From the NCBI RefSeq assembly GCF_026262505.1, contig NC_067207.1:13422082-13486081 (forward strand): a DNA stretch of 64,000 nt, given 5' to 3'. A program made the position numbers and the translations under genes. Within the stretch, counting starts at the first letter, position 1, and each line of letters opens with the position of its first letter. Below the pieces are notes generated by a model that worked only from the letters and a program-made list of their open reading frames with translations, was not told the DNA's origin and searched no databases. This DNA comes from Trichomonas vaginalis G3. Lineage: Eukaryota; Parabasalia; Trichomonadida; Trichomonadidae. Shown here one piece after another: positions 48,625 to 58,170 of this stretch.

Positions 48625-51267
48625 TCACTTTGTTCTACTCTTCTTCTTTGGTGTCGCTTTTGGTAACTTGCCCTCTGCTTCAAGTTGTTGCATCTTTGCC
48701 TCATGTTCACCTAGTATGTTGTAAATTTCACGTGTCCTTTTTGCCTTTGGGCTCTGGTCGCCCATCTCAGGTAACCTATATCCTAGAAAGATTTTGTCAT
48801 AGTTTGTATTTGAGTCTTCGCGTATTGTTTGCATGACTCTTTCCTGAGTTTCCGGTTCAAGCTCTTCAAACAGAGCTTGTCCATATGGAATAAGCTCGTT
48901 TCCAAATATATGTTTTTGTAGCCATTCTGGTTTTCTTTCCATGTTACCAATAATATCTTTTGTGAATGGGAAAGCTTTTACCCAATGTTTCAGTCTTGCG
49001 TCATTTATTTCTGTAGTTGGTTTTATTTTGTCAAGGAACATGTTTTTCAATACTAACATTTCATTTGGTACTGTCCATTTGAGTTTTCTTAAATATTCAT
49101 CCTTCTCGGTTCATTGTCTGCAAAGTAAGTTTTTATGACATTTTGTAAACTTTCGTTTGCAAGGTCATGTACAATAGGTTCTCTTCCTTCTCTCTCCCTA
49201 ACTTTCTTTCTAAACTCTTCACCAAATATACCATCTCTATGGTTCTGTGTAGTTCTTTGAGATAAATGTTCTAGAACGTCAGGTGTTATATTTCCATCAG
49301 CCATGTTCATTTCATACTGGTTCAAAATATCTGCATCTTTCATATCTTTCAATGGCATTAAAGCCGCGCTGAAAATACCAGCTATATCTGGTTCACCATT
49401 CACTTCCATTGCGTCTACAACTTCTTGGAATTGAGGTTGTAAGTTTATGAACACACCTATCCGGATTAGCTTTATGACCCCATCTCATTGTAGTTCCATC
49501 GTCTGCAGAAACAAAAGTAGGTTTGTTTCCATATTGGCTAGGTTCTGAATGAACTTTAAACAATGTTTCATTTCTATATGTTTTGTTGAAATTTAACCTT
49601 TTATTTTCACCGAGTTCATCCAAAGATTGAACGTTATATGCTCGTAAGTAAAAAGGATTGTTGTATTTGCGTACACTTTCTTTCAGTTCTTCCATTCTAT
49701 GCTGGATATTTTCATCTGATGTTGGAGTCTTTTGTATGTCGGCGAACATTTTTCGATATTCTTCTACTATGTCAGCCGAATTTTTCTTAGACTCTTGGAA
49801 AGATTCCATATTCTCCGCATACTCTTGTTGAGGGTCAAGATTTTTCGGCTGTTCCAAATCTTCATCTAGTTCTGTGAAGTTAGTTTCCAAAGGAGGGACT
49901 TGTTCGTTTCCTTCAGGCTCTTCTAGCTGTTGTTGCTGAACTATTTCTTCCATGTCTGGTTGTATCTGAACTTCTTCCTGTGGAGTTTCTTGTACCTCAT
50001 CTGGTGGCATTTCATATATTCCGAGACCGTTTTTAACAAGTTCCCTATTTAAGCCATCCGCATTCATAACCCTTTCTTCTTTCGTTCCGTCTCTATTTTT
50101 TACGCGTTTCATGAAGATAGTTGAATTATCATTTATCTCTGACACCAAATATCTTGGAGTAAATTCATCCATGTCATTTGGATGATATGCTATTAAATCA
50201 TATCCCTTAGCGAGCTTGTATTTTCCAGGTTTGAAATTATATCCCATTTGGTGCTGAACCATAAAGCTAAATAGGTTCGGGTCAGTATTTCCTTCCTTGA
50301 ACTTTCTAATAGCTTCTTTATATCTGTCACTAAAGTCAAGAGTATCTGGGTAACCATAGTCTTCCTTAAGCATTTTTAAGAATTCTTGGTTTCCTTGTTC
50401 TCTACTTCTTTTATGTCCTTGCTCTGTTTGTGGTTGTTGCTGTGCAGTGTTTTGAACTGTTGGTTGTGGTGCAGGGTTTTGAACTGTTGGTTGTTGTGCA
50501 GGGTTTTGAACTGTTGGTTGCTGTGCAGGGTTTTGAACTGTTGGTTGTTGTGCTGGATTTTGAACTGTTGGTTGTTGTTTTGGTGCATGCCTGTGTCTGT
50601 GTCCATGTGACGATGTAAATGTTTTAGGTAGTCCTGGTGCAGGTGCTTCTCTTGGAGGGTTTGGTGGTATATAAGTTCCACCAGCTGGCACATATGTTCC
50701 ATCTGCAGCATAATGTCCTACCTGACTTTTCGTTTTTAAGAAAGCATTTACTAGGTCTGTTTTGGTCTGTTGTAACTCTTTTTCTTGACTTTCCACAACA
50801 GTTGCTCTAACGGCGTCATAGGCACTTTGAACTGCCTGTCTCGTTGCTGCATCTGTTATTTTCGTCATATTTTGTGCTACTTCTCTTAACTCGTTGTCGA
50901 AACCTTCAGACTTCAGTTTCTTTCCAGATGAGAAGTCGTTCACTAGTTTCACCTTACTATGAAGAGCTTCGAAGGCGTTCTTAAAGTCAGCATTCATTAA
51001 AGCTTCATTTGAACTGTCTTCATCCGCTTGTATTTTTGTCCTTATTGACCCTATAAGTTGGGCTGCTTTAGCGTTGGCTTGGGCATCTAACCAGTCATTA
51101 TTAGCTTTTATATATTCTGCGCTTTTCATTGCCTTTTGCATGGCTGCGTCGTTATTTTTACTTTCTTGTGCTAAGTTTTCATACTGTACGGTTTGGTTTT
51201 GCAACTGTAAAAGTTTTTCTGCCTTTACATTTGCTTCAACTTCTTTTTTATACTCATCGCTATCCAT
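48625..51267 (-). pseudogene. Large helical structural-type protein region with PTVQNPAQQ repeats, broken
   Basis: The longest part begins MDSDEYKKEVEANVKAEKLL, is mostly helical and Gln/Glu-rich, and has five copies of a nine-residue repeat PTVQNPAQQ near its middle, followed by a globular segment with HPNDMDEFTPRYLVSEI. The downstream portion ends KATPKKKSRTK. It may be one gene or more than one; the region is broken. No family recognised; a tegument/minor virion role is a guess. Confidence 0.5.
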
Positions 51268-51329
51268 ATATGTCTTCAGGGCTTTTTGTTTTTTTCTTCA
51301 TCTTTCAGTACTTTATTGAGTAGTATGGT

Positions 51330-51842
51330 TTTTCAAATTTATAACATCTTGTTCCATTTTTTGCTACTTCTGCTGCTTTTTTCTGAACACTTTTTTCGCA
51401 TATTCCTCTGTACTTAGTTCTTTCAGTTGTTCTTCTTTCTTCTTTTTCTCTACGTTTAACTCATTGAGTTTCTTTGTGTGTCTGTCATATTCTAGTTTCT
51501 TTTCGTTTTCACTTATTTGTTTTGTATGTCTATGTTTGACTTTTTGACATCTGTTATTTGATTTTTGAGTGAACTCAAATTCATTTGACTTTGAGGGTTA
51601 TAAGCTGTTCCGTCTGCAGCTCCACCATAGCCTGCCATTTTCGCTAAAAGTGCCGCTCTTAAACCTCCACTTTGTGCACCAATAACTCGGTTTAAAAGCA
51701 TAGGGTTGCTTGACATTTGTTGCAACATAGTGGGGTCATTCATCATTTGTTGTTGCAACTGTTGTTGTGGTGTCAGTTTTACTATTGGATGTTTCAATGC
51801 TCTCTTCCTCTTACGTATATTCTTACGTAGCTTACGTGGCAT
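51330..51842 (-). pseudogene. Basic, coiled-coil protein (candidate core protein), broken
   Basis: Starts MPRKLRKNIRKRKRALKHPI, a very basic leader like those of virion DNA-condensing proteins, followed by Gln/Met-rich repeats and a GGLRAALLAKMAGYGG segment, then a Lys/Glu coiled coil. The start is placed after the GTGAAGTAAAAAACGG tract. The copy is broken. The function is inference from charge. Confidence 0.45.
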
Positions 51843-51902
51843 TTTAAGTGAAGTAAAAAACGGTTTTTGACAGATGTTTATATGACACTTTTTGTTCAGC
51901 AC

Positions 51903-52378
51903 AAAAAACTACTCGGTCAAAGTGTTGTCAGTTTTGTAAAATAACCGTCCTATCTCCGTGCCTATGACGAAGAAATCATGAAAATTCAAGAGGTGAGAAA
52001 AGAGGTGAGAAAACAGGTGAGATCTCACCTCTTCACCTAAACTTTATTTTTGGGTCCTTTACACTCATTACGATGAAGAAGTCTTGACAAAACATGTACG
52101 TTCATGTTTGACAAAACATTTACGAAGAAGTCTTGACAAAACATTTACGAAGAAGTCTTGACAAAACATTTACGAAGAAGTCTTGACAAAACATGTACGT
52201 TCATGTTTGACAAAACATGAAAACATATATAATTTGTGAAAAGCGACACATTATATATAATGTTTTCGACCCAGAAGACTAACAATTTTTCCGAATAAAA
52301 ACTTCATTTATTACTAAACATCATCAGGGCTAGAAGGCACGAAGTGCCTGGAAGCCCCACTACCTTTTTTTTTTTTTT
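51903..52378. repeat. Right terminal inverted repeat and subterminal array of element B
   Basis: It holds GGTGAGATCTCACC at 52016-52029, about five 25-bp units (GACAAAACATTTACGAAGAA) at 52085-52210, the AACATATATAATTTGTG segment, the GGCACGAAGTGCC hairpin near 52336-52348 and a 14-base T run ending at 52378. It mirrors 27039-27531. Confidence 0.88.
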
Positions 52379-52384
52379 ACATAA

Positions 52385-52661
52385 GTGTGGGTATTGATTT
52401 AACAACTTTGTACTTTAAAATTTCGCTTAGGAAGGAAAAAGGGAAAAAAATAATAACAAAAACTAGAATCGAACTTGGTCGGGATGTTATCCAGCTGAGC
52501 TATAACCTATTCAAATATTGCTATAAAAGAGAATTTAAGATCGCTAAACCCCGCCAATTTTCTAATTCATGCAATTCTCCTCAAATGATATGGATAAATT
52601 TATTTCATTTAACTACAGGAATATAAATATTATATAAAAATCCAGAATGAGATTTTCGATT
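52385..52661. other. Short host spacer between elements B and C
   Basis: 277 bp. The minus strand around 52455-52510 holds a tRNA-like pair of internal-promoter boxes (TAGCTCAGCTGG and AGTTCGATTCT) too close together for a functional tRNA. Nothing else. Confidence 0.5.
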
Positions 52662-52667
52662 TTTAAC

Positions 52668-52921
52668 AGTAGTAGGATATACGGGTTTTGTGACTTTTTT
52701 TGTAAACGTAAGAATTCATACAATATTGAACGATTTTGTAAGTAATTTTCATACAATCGATAAAATAAATGTATGAATTCTTACGCTTTTTATTCTTACG
52801 TTTTGAAATAAATCATGATTTAAAAATTTTCAGAATCGTAAGAAATTTTCACAAACCCTTTACATAATGAAGTAAAAAATAAAAAAATTTAAAAAATAAA
52901 CTTTGAAAATTCATGTCTTAC
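52668..52921. repeat. Left terminal inverted repeat of element C
   Basis: 254 bp, ending at ATTCATGTCTTAC. It pairs with 57910-58164 with about one length difference near the tip (GGATATACGGG versus GGATATGACGGG). It contains repeated CGTAAGAATTC / GAATTCTTACG-like motifs that are themselves self-complementary. Confidence 0.92.
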
Positions 52922-52939
52922 GAAAAATTAACATTATTT

Positions 52940-53056
52940 TTAAAAAATTTTTATTTCAGTAATTGGTTTAACAACGTTTATTTTTTGTTGAACATTTTCA
53001 CTTTCATTTATTTCTTCCTCCTTTGTTTCATTTATTTTTAAATCTGTGTTATCCAT
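52940..53056 (-). CDS. Small acidic ORF, 38 aa
   Basis: Reads MDNTDLKINETKEEEINESE and continues to TEIKIF. It has an A/T leader with TATATAAATG. It lies between the polymerase 3' end and the left terminal repeat. Weak support from composition only; an overlapping 34-codon frame (MPQKRQKEPLIMVLYYDSKR) starts just upstream. Confidence 0.3.
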   Translation of the reverse strand: MDNTDLKINETKEEEINESENVQQKINVVKPITEIKIF

Positions 53057-53157
53057 TTATATAAAAATAAAATAAATGTTTTAAGGGTGCCCACCTCTTT
53101 GAATCATAGTACAAAACCATTATTAACGGTTCCTTTTGTCTCTTCTGTGGCATTTCA

Positions 53158-56100
53158 TTAAATAAATGGCATACAACATCCATTTTCACAACATACAGCC
53201 TTAGTGTGTGCTCCTGTTAATGCAGTCTTACCAATTGTTAAGCGAGTCATTGACCCGTTTTTAAGTTGTAAATTAATATTCTGACCATCAAATATCACTT
53301 TATCATTTATTATATCCAAATAATTTTTAGGTGTTAATTGCTTATTTTGTCTTAAACTAACACCTTTCATTTTTTGTGCAATCTTTTTAAAATCACTTCC
53401 ATCAATTGAACCGTTGAATGAAGTATAACACTTAGGGCATAAAGCAACCATGTTATCACCTTGTTTCTCAATTGCTAAACCCAATAACTTCTTCTCATGT
53501 GCTTTTTCTTCAGCTTTATTCTTTAATTTAGGTTTAAATTTCTCATCAAAACAGAAGAAATCAAAAGGTGCGAATTTGTAAATGTTTTTATCATAAAATT
53601 GTTTATCAGTAACAATTGCTTGAAATGCTTGAGTGTTAGGAAGACTTGGATCGCCAGCGATTGCCCAATAAGATGAATCAGTATCACCTTCAATGAAATG
53701 AAAACGATTAACATCCATGCATTTATACATAAAATCATAAATGAAAACCAAATACCAGTATTTAGCATTATCTAAAGTGAAGAATGCCTCTTGTAAACAT
53801 GTATCACATCTATAAAATCTATCTTTAAGCATCACTTGATACGTATCTTCACCTATTTCTCTTATGTTTTTAAACTTATTTGACATACATGCAACGCGTG
53901 CCTTCTGTGCATTCATTATTTTAGTCTTTGCGTAATTTTGTGTATTCATTGCATCGTAACCATATGATCCATTAAGTGAAATCTTGCAAAATAAACTTTT
54001 TCCTTTATTTCCTTCTAATTCCGCCTTTTGTCTTTCGTTCATAAATTCGTTCGCAAATTCATTAAAACAAGTGTTTTTAGTAAATGTTAAAATTGATTGA
54101 ATGTCATCAATGATAAAATGAAATCTGTCTATTAGATACCAAAGATAATAAGAAGAAAATGGTTGATATTGGTTGTGTGTTGATGCTAACTGAGTTAATT
54201 TTCTCTGTTTCTGGTCAACTGGTAGATTGTTTGATTTCATGTAATTATACATAAAACTGCCAATTGTTTTTTCATCTGTGATAATATCTAAGTTTCTTAT
54301 TATCGGTAAAAAGTTTATGTAATCATTAATGTATTTTTCATCAATGTGACCCTTTACTTCAGCCACGAATAAAGTATTTTTCTTTCTAATAATTCCCAGT
54401 GCTTTTGCTTTCTTTGTTGCTGTATCACAAATGATAACACCATTCAATCTTCCCGGCATATACATTTTATGGTTAGTATATTGAATGAAATCATGAGGAT
54501 TAGATGAAAATGATGAAGGATATAATGAATTAAAGTCAACTCCAACGAAATGAGTCATAATGTTGGTGGTGTCCTCATTTGATACAGTTTTAGTTTCTGG
54601 ATTATATGCAAGTTTATTAATGTGCGTGATTCCTTTAAGATTAACACGATGTTGAACATTTGATAGACCACCAGTAATTCCATTACGGAGAATGTGATAA
54701 GCTTCAACTGAATCTAAAGTCATTGGTAAATTATTTTTTAATGCATAATTTCTTAAATTGATTCTTAAACGTTGAACATCTTCATCTTTATTTGATTTTA
54801 CGACATTGCAATAACAACACATTAACTGACAATTTTCTTTGGTATGTGGTTTTTCATTATCGATTCTATCCAATGTTGGTTTATTTGCATATGTAAACGC
54901 TTTACCACACATTTTGCATTTAGATGAAAGGATTAAATCGTGATAGTATTGATAGTCATCCATTGAAACATTATTTTTAGTATCTCTTTCTGCTTTTTCA
55001 TCTTGTTTCTTATATGATTCAATTTTATATTTCCAATACTTTTTCGTTAATTCAAAACTTGATTCCACATTTTCTTCTTCTGGATATTTTTCGTTAGGAT
55101 TAAAGTCTTTATATGCTAAAGCGTAACGAATCATTGATGCATTCGATGATAAAGAAAGATTATGAAGCATGTCAATTTTATAAACAAATGTTTCTTCAAT
55201 AATTTTATCAATTGGGTCAATCATAATTTCAACATCTTTATTGCAATAATGAATAAAATATTCTAATCTATTCTTAAAATTTTTAGCATCATTGAGATAT
55301 ATTTGATAATCACTATCTGATATAGTTTCTTGAGTTAATGCTGAATAAAATGAATCTTGAGTGAATGGTTCCTCTTTATATAATTCTTCTTCGTAATTTT
55401 CCCATGTGATGAATTGATAAGGGAAAAAGGATTTAACACGTGATTTATTGTTTCCGAAATCTTGAGTGAATTGGTCTAATGTCCCACCCGCTATATAATT
55501 TCTGATGTCAATAAATCTCAATTCATATGGAACGTTTGTTTTCTTTACAATGATTTGCTTAAATTGAGAAGATGAACCCAGCATTGATTTTATTTTCCAT
55601 TTTGCAGTGTTTAAATCACGAAGAATTAAATTTAAATCAAACTTTCCCGAATTAAAACCTATGATATTCACTTTATTGAATTCCTCATCTAGAAGTTCTT
55701 TAAATGCTTCCTTTTGTTTCTCATTTAATGTTTGCAACTTCATTAATTCTTCATATTGTTCAATATTTGATTTAGCAACTAATGAACAGGTTGAAAATAA
55801 AAATTCAATCCAATCAGAAATAAAAGAATCACTTGAAGTTAAGCAAAAATTCCTCGTAAATGTTTTATCACGGTCTACGACCTCGCCGCTTTGCGGCTTT
55901 AATTTAACCATTGATGATACCATGAATGGTTTTAAGTAAGCGTTCAAAGTTGCACATTCAGAAAGTTGAAGTTCTTCTTTAGTCTCTAATGTTTCAAAGT
56001 CAAAAGTAATATAATATCTTGTTGGTTTATAATATTCCTGCAAATTGTGAGCTAATAGCCATTGATATATCTTCTGTTTCGTGATATGTGGTGCATATGG

Positions 56101-56634
56101 TTGCTGTGTCTTTTGCAATTGAACGTCTTGAATTAATCTTCCATTATTTTCTTTACATTTCTCACAATGCTTTAAAAATCTTCTTTGGTTTTTCCTTTCT
56201 GGGTCATCACGGATAGAATAAACTTCTTCTTTGCAAAAGGGGCAAACTTTATATCCTGTGAGTGCTTCAACGTCTGTTATTCTGTCAGCGTGAAGTTTTC
56301 CACATGGACTCTGTGTTAATAAAATATTTACTGTTTCAAATTCTGGATCTATCATTATTGATTCCACTAATGGAAAGTCTACCTTGTTAATGTCTACGTC
56401 TTCTGGTTGAGGGTCACAATAATAAAAATCAATATTAACGTTTAACATTCTTGCTAACCTCTCACTTTCTGATGAAATGTCAAACCCTTCATATGCATCT
56501 ATTGCTTCATTTAAATAGCTTCTACGAGTTTTAGGATTAACACCATCAGGAATGTTATAGAAGCGTTTAAATAACCTTCTACCTTCTGCTCTTATTTGAT
56601 TATCATTCATTTTAGCTGTTCCATTTTTGTTCAT
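53158..56634 (-). CDS. Protein-primed-type family B DNA polymerase with embedded HNH-like module
   Basis: 1158 residues. A zinc-finger-like CPFCKE...HCEKCKE (131-161); exonuclease motifs FDFET (211-215), IGFNSGKFDLNL (325-336) and YCNKDVEI (463-470); polymerase motifs A GVDFNSLYPSSF (698-709), B KISLNGSYGY (884-893) and C GDTDSSYW (983-990). The spacing between A and B allows the TPR insert of protein-primed enzymes. Between exonuclease and palm, residues 573-613 read CKMCGKAF...LDRIDN..HTKENCQLMC.YCN..K, an HNH/zinc-type module. A terminal-protein domain is not visible. It looks whole. Confidence 0.92.
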   Translation of the reverse strand: MNKNGTAKMNDNQIRAEGRRLFKRFYNIPDGVNPKTRRSYLNEAIDAYEGFDISSESERLARMLNVNIDFYYCDPQPEDVDINKVDFPLVESIMIDPEFETVNILLTQSPCGKLHADRITDVEALTGYKVCPFCKEEVYSIRDDPERKNQRRFLKHCEKCKENNGRLIQDVQLQKTQQPYAPHITKQKIYQWLLAHNLQEYYKPTRYYITFDFETLETKEELQLSECATLNAYLKPFMVSSMVKLKPQSGEVVDRDKTFTRNFCLTSSDSFISDWIEFLFSTCSLVAKSNIEQYEELMKLQTLNEKQKEAFKELLDEEFNKVNIIGFNSGKFDLNLILRDLNTAKWKIKSMLGSSSQFKQIIVKKTNVPYELRFIDIRNYIAGGTLDQFTQDFGNNKSRVKSFFPYQFITWENYEEELYKEEPFTQDSFYSALTQETISDSDYQIYLNDAKNFKNRLEYFIHYCNKDVEIMIDPIDKIIEETFVYKIDMLHNLSLSSNASMIRYALAYKDFNPNEKYPEEENVESSFELTKKYWKYKIESYKKQDEKAERDTKNNVSMDDYQYYHDLILSSKCKMCGKAFTYANKPTLDRIDNEKPHTKENCQLMCCYCNVVKSNKDEDVQRLRINLRNYALKNNLPMTLDSVEAYHILRNGITGGLSNVQHRVNLKGITHINKLAYNPETKTVSNEDTTNIMTHFVGVDFNSLYPSSFSSNPHDFIQYTNHKMYMPGRLNGVIICDTATKKAKALGIIRKKNTLFVAEVKGHIDEKYINDYINFLPIIRNLDIITDEKTIGSFMYNYMKSNNLPVDQKQRKLTQLASTHNQYQPFSSYYLWYLIDRFHFIIDDIQSILTFTKNTCFNEFANEFMNERQKAELEGNKGKSLFCKISLNGSYGYDAMNTQNYAKTKIMNAQKARVACMSNKFKNIREIGEDTYQVMLKDRFYRCDTCLQEAFFTLDNAKYWYLVFIYDFMYKCMDVNRFHFIEGDTDSSYWAIAGDPSLPNTQAFQAIVTDKQFYDKNIYKFAPFDFFCFDEKFKPKLKNKAEEKAHEKKLLGLAIEKQGDNMVALCPKCYTSFNGSIDGSDFKKIAQKMKGVSLRQNKQLTPKNYLDIINDKVIFDGQNINLQLKNGSMTRLTIGKTALTGAHTKAVCCENGCCMPFI

Positions 56635-56713
56635 TTATGTAAGAATAAAAATTAAAAAATAAATAAAAATAAAGTTTATTTTTTTTAAAGTCCGAGACTC
56701 AGAGAGTCCAGGG

Positions 56714-57022
56714 CTAAAGTCCATAAAATGAATTAAGAACACATAAATTTTTATCATCTGCGACGTGACGAATACATTTTAATTTACTCAAGAATGCGTA
56801 CCCTGATACATTAAATCTAATTCCTGTCTTATTTAATTTCACAACTTTGAAAAGGAATGTATGAATAGCTATAAAATGATGAGATGATGTTTTATGGGTT
56901 GCTTCCATTTTTTCTGAAATAAATGAATAAATATAATGTTTATAAGTTTTCATATCTTTTATGTTCTTAATAACGAATGGTATAGACCTTTCCACTTCGT
57001 CTTTTCGGTGCTGTTCTTTCAT
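56714..57022 (-). CDS. Hypothetical 102-aa protein of element C
   Basis: The start is chosen at MKEQHRKDEVERSIPFVIKN, inside the end of the 301-aa gene in another frame (56-bp overlap); a longer frame with an upstream ATG exists but would overlap more. Residues such as HHFIAIHTFLFKVVKLNKTG look globular. No family recognised. It lies directly before the polymerase gene on the same strand. Confidence 0.5.
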   Translation of the reverse strand: MKEQHRKDEVERSIPFVIKNIKDMKTYKHYIYSFISEKMEATHKTSSHHFIAIHTFLFKVVKLNKTGIRFNVSGYAFLSKLKCIRHVADDKNLCVLNSFYGL

Positions 57023-57872
57023 ATAAAACATTATTGGTATCTTCAATAATGAAACCACAATCGCATAAAATTTTATATGTACCAATTGTTTCTTTTGATA
57101 TTTTATCTAATAATTCAAAAACTTTATCAACACCCGTGCATTTATTTAAATAATAATTTGTGTAAATATCATGGTCTTCTTTCTTAATCGTATTTGTTGC
57201 ATATGTTACATTTTTCAATGCTTTTTTGAATTTTTCAGAATCAAGAGGAGGTGAAAGTAATATACATGGATAATCTCCATCGTCAATAAACTGAAGCTTA
57301 TGTTTACGAATAAATTTAGTACCTTCTTCTGAAAGTGTTTCGTCAATATCACCATCTAATAAATTTTTAGTAGATTCCAAAAAGTAATTTTTATATCTTT
57401 CTTCATGAGATTTCTGTACTTCTGATTCTGAAGCTGGGATATTCATTAAACCCTCTACTTCATTCTCATTATATTTTTCAACTTCTCTTAATTCCTTAAT
57501 TTTTTCATCTACTTCATTCTCATTATATTTTTCAACTTCTCTTAATTCCTTAATTTTTTCATCTATTTCATCTCTTATTTTTTCCAGTCTTTCAATTTCA
57601 TCATATTCATCATCTTTAATCCGTTCTTCATAATATTCAGGGAAAACATCAGGTTCTTTAGGTTTTTCTTCTTCAGATGTAGGATATAAAAAATTTATAA
57701 CATCATCTTTATTCATTTTTCCATCATAATCTAAATCATTTAATAACTCGGCAAATTTTTGACAATTTCTTAAATAATATTTATTAACTTCATAACCCGC
57801 CTCCTCTAATATATCCTTTATTTCCTCATTTGTGAATCCCAATTTCTTAACGTTGTTAGTTGTGACGCTCAT
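56967..57872 (-). CDS. Hypothetical 301-aa coiled-coil protein of element C
   Basis: The N-terminal helical part has a DLDYDGKMNKDDVINFL stretch. A Glu/Lys coiled coil holds an exact tandem repeat of 18 residues (VDEKIKELREVEKYNENE twice, about 105-140). The globular C-terminus has CDCGF and a basic end (RTAPKRRSGKVYTIRY). As the only other sizeable gene beside a protein-primed-type polymerase, it is a candidate terminal protein or replication partner; that is inference. Confidence 0.6.
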   Translation of the reverse strand: MSVTTNNVKKLGFTNEEIKDILEEAGYEVNKYYLRNCQKFAELLNDLDYDGKMNKDDVINFLYPTSEEEKPKEPDVFPEYYEERIKDDEYDEIERLEKIRDEIDEKIKELREVEKYNENEVDEKIKELREVEKYNENEVEGLMNIPASESEVQKSHEERYKNYFLESTKNLLDGDIDETLSEEGTKFIRKHKLQFIDDGDYPCILLSPPLDSEKFKKALKNVTYATNTIKKEDHDIYTNYYLNKCTGVDKVFELLDKISKETIGTYKILCDCGFIIEDTNNVLYERTAPKRRSGKVYTIRY

Positions 57873-57909
57873 TTATCATTAAATAAAAAAATAAATTATT
57901 CAAAAAAAT

Positions 57910-58164
57910 GTAAGACATGAATTTTCAAAGTTTATTTTTTAAATTTTTTTATTTTTTACTTCATTATGTAAAGGGTTTGTGAAAATTTCTTACGATTCTG
58001 AAAATTTTTAAATCATGATTTATTTCAAAACGTAAGAATAAAAAGCGTAAGAATTCATACATTTATTTTATCGATTGTATGAAAATTACTTACAAAATCG
58101 TTCAATATTGTATGAATTCTTACGTTTACAAAAAAAGTCACAAAACCCGTCATATCCTACTACT
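57910..58164. repeat. Right terminal inverted repeat of element C
   Basis: Inverse of 52668-52921, ending CCTACTACT before the TTTAAC duplication. Confidence 0.92.
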
Positions 58165-58170
58165 TTTAAC

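Larger units (their letters stand above)
27039..52378. mobile_element. Element B: full-length Maverick/Polinton-like element, 25.3 kb
   Basis: Terminal inverted repeats start in homopolymer A (27039) and end in T (52378) and are bounded by the 6-bp duplication ACATAA (27033-27038 and 52379-52384), the length Polinton integrases make. It carries integrase, packaging ATPase, capsid-type proteins, SF3 helicase, adenine methyltransferase, fibre, KilA-N and HNH genes. No DNA polymerase or protease gene is recognised. It is broken, with about ten breaks over several genes, and has a MITE inserted. Near identity with element A suggests a recent origin. Confidence 0.9.
52668..58164. mobile_element. 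Element C: 5.5-kb Polinton-related element carrying a family B DNA polymerase
   Basis: Terminal inverted repeats of 254-255 bp start AGTAGTAGGATAT, and the element is flanked by the 6-bp duplication TTTAAC (52662-52667, 58165-58170). Terminal AG and a 6-bp duplication are Polinton hallmarks, but it holds only a polymerase gene and two or three small genes, with no integrase, ATPase or capsid gene. It looks whole. The terminal repeats match almost perfectly, so insertion is recent. Confidence 0.88.

Noticed and set aside
50376-50711. His/Gln-rich and Trp/Cys/Leu-rich frames over the PTVQNPAQQ repeats
   Set aside because: Shadow frames produced by the nine-residue repeat of the large structural protein on the same locus.
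52455-52510. tRNA-like sequence on the minus strand (TAGCTCAGCTGG and AGTTCGATTCT)
   Set aside because: The two internal-promoter boxes are only about 16 bases apart and no anticodon arm or acceptor stem can be drawn; at best a tRNA relic.
53158-56634. Intein in the polymerase
   Set aside because: The CxxC/HNH-like insert is only about 80 residues and lacks intein block A and terminal His-Asn/Cys junction residues.
56967-57872. EF-hand calcium protein (DLDYDGKMNKDDVINFL)
   Set aside because: Only one partial loop resembles an EF-hand, and no paired second hand is present.
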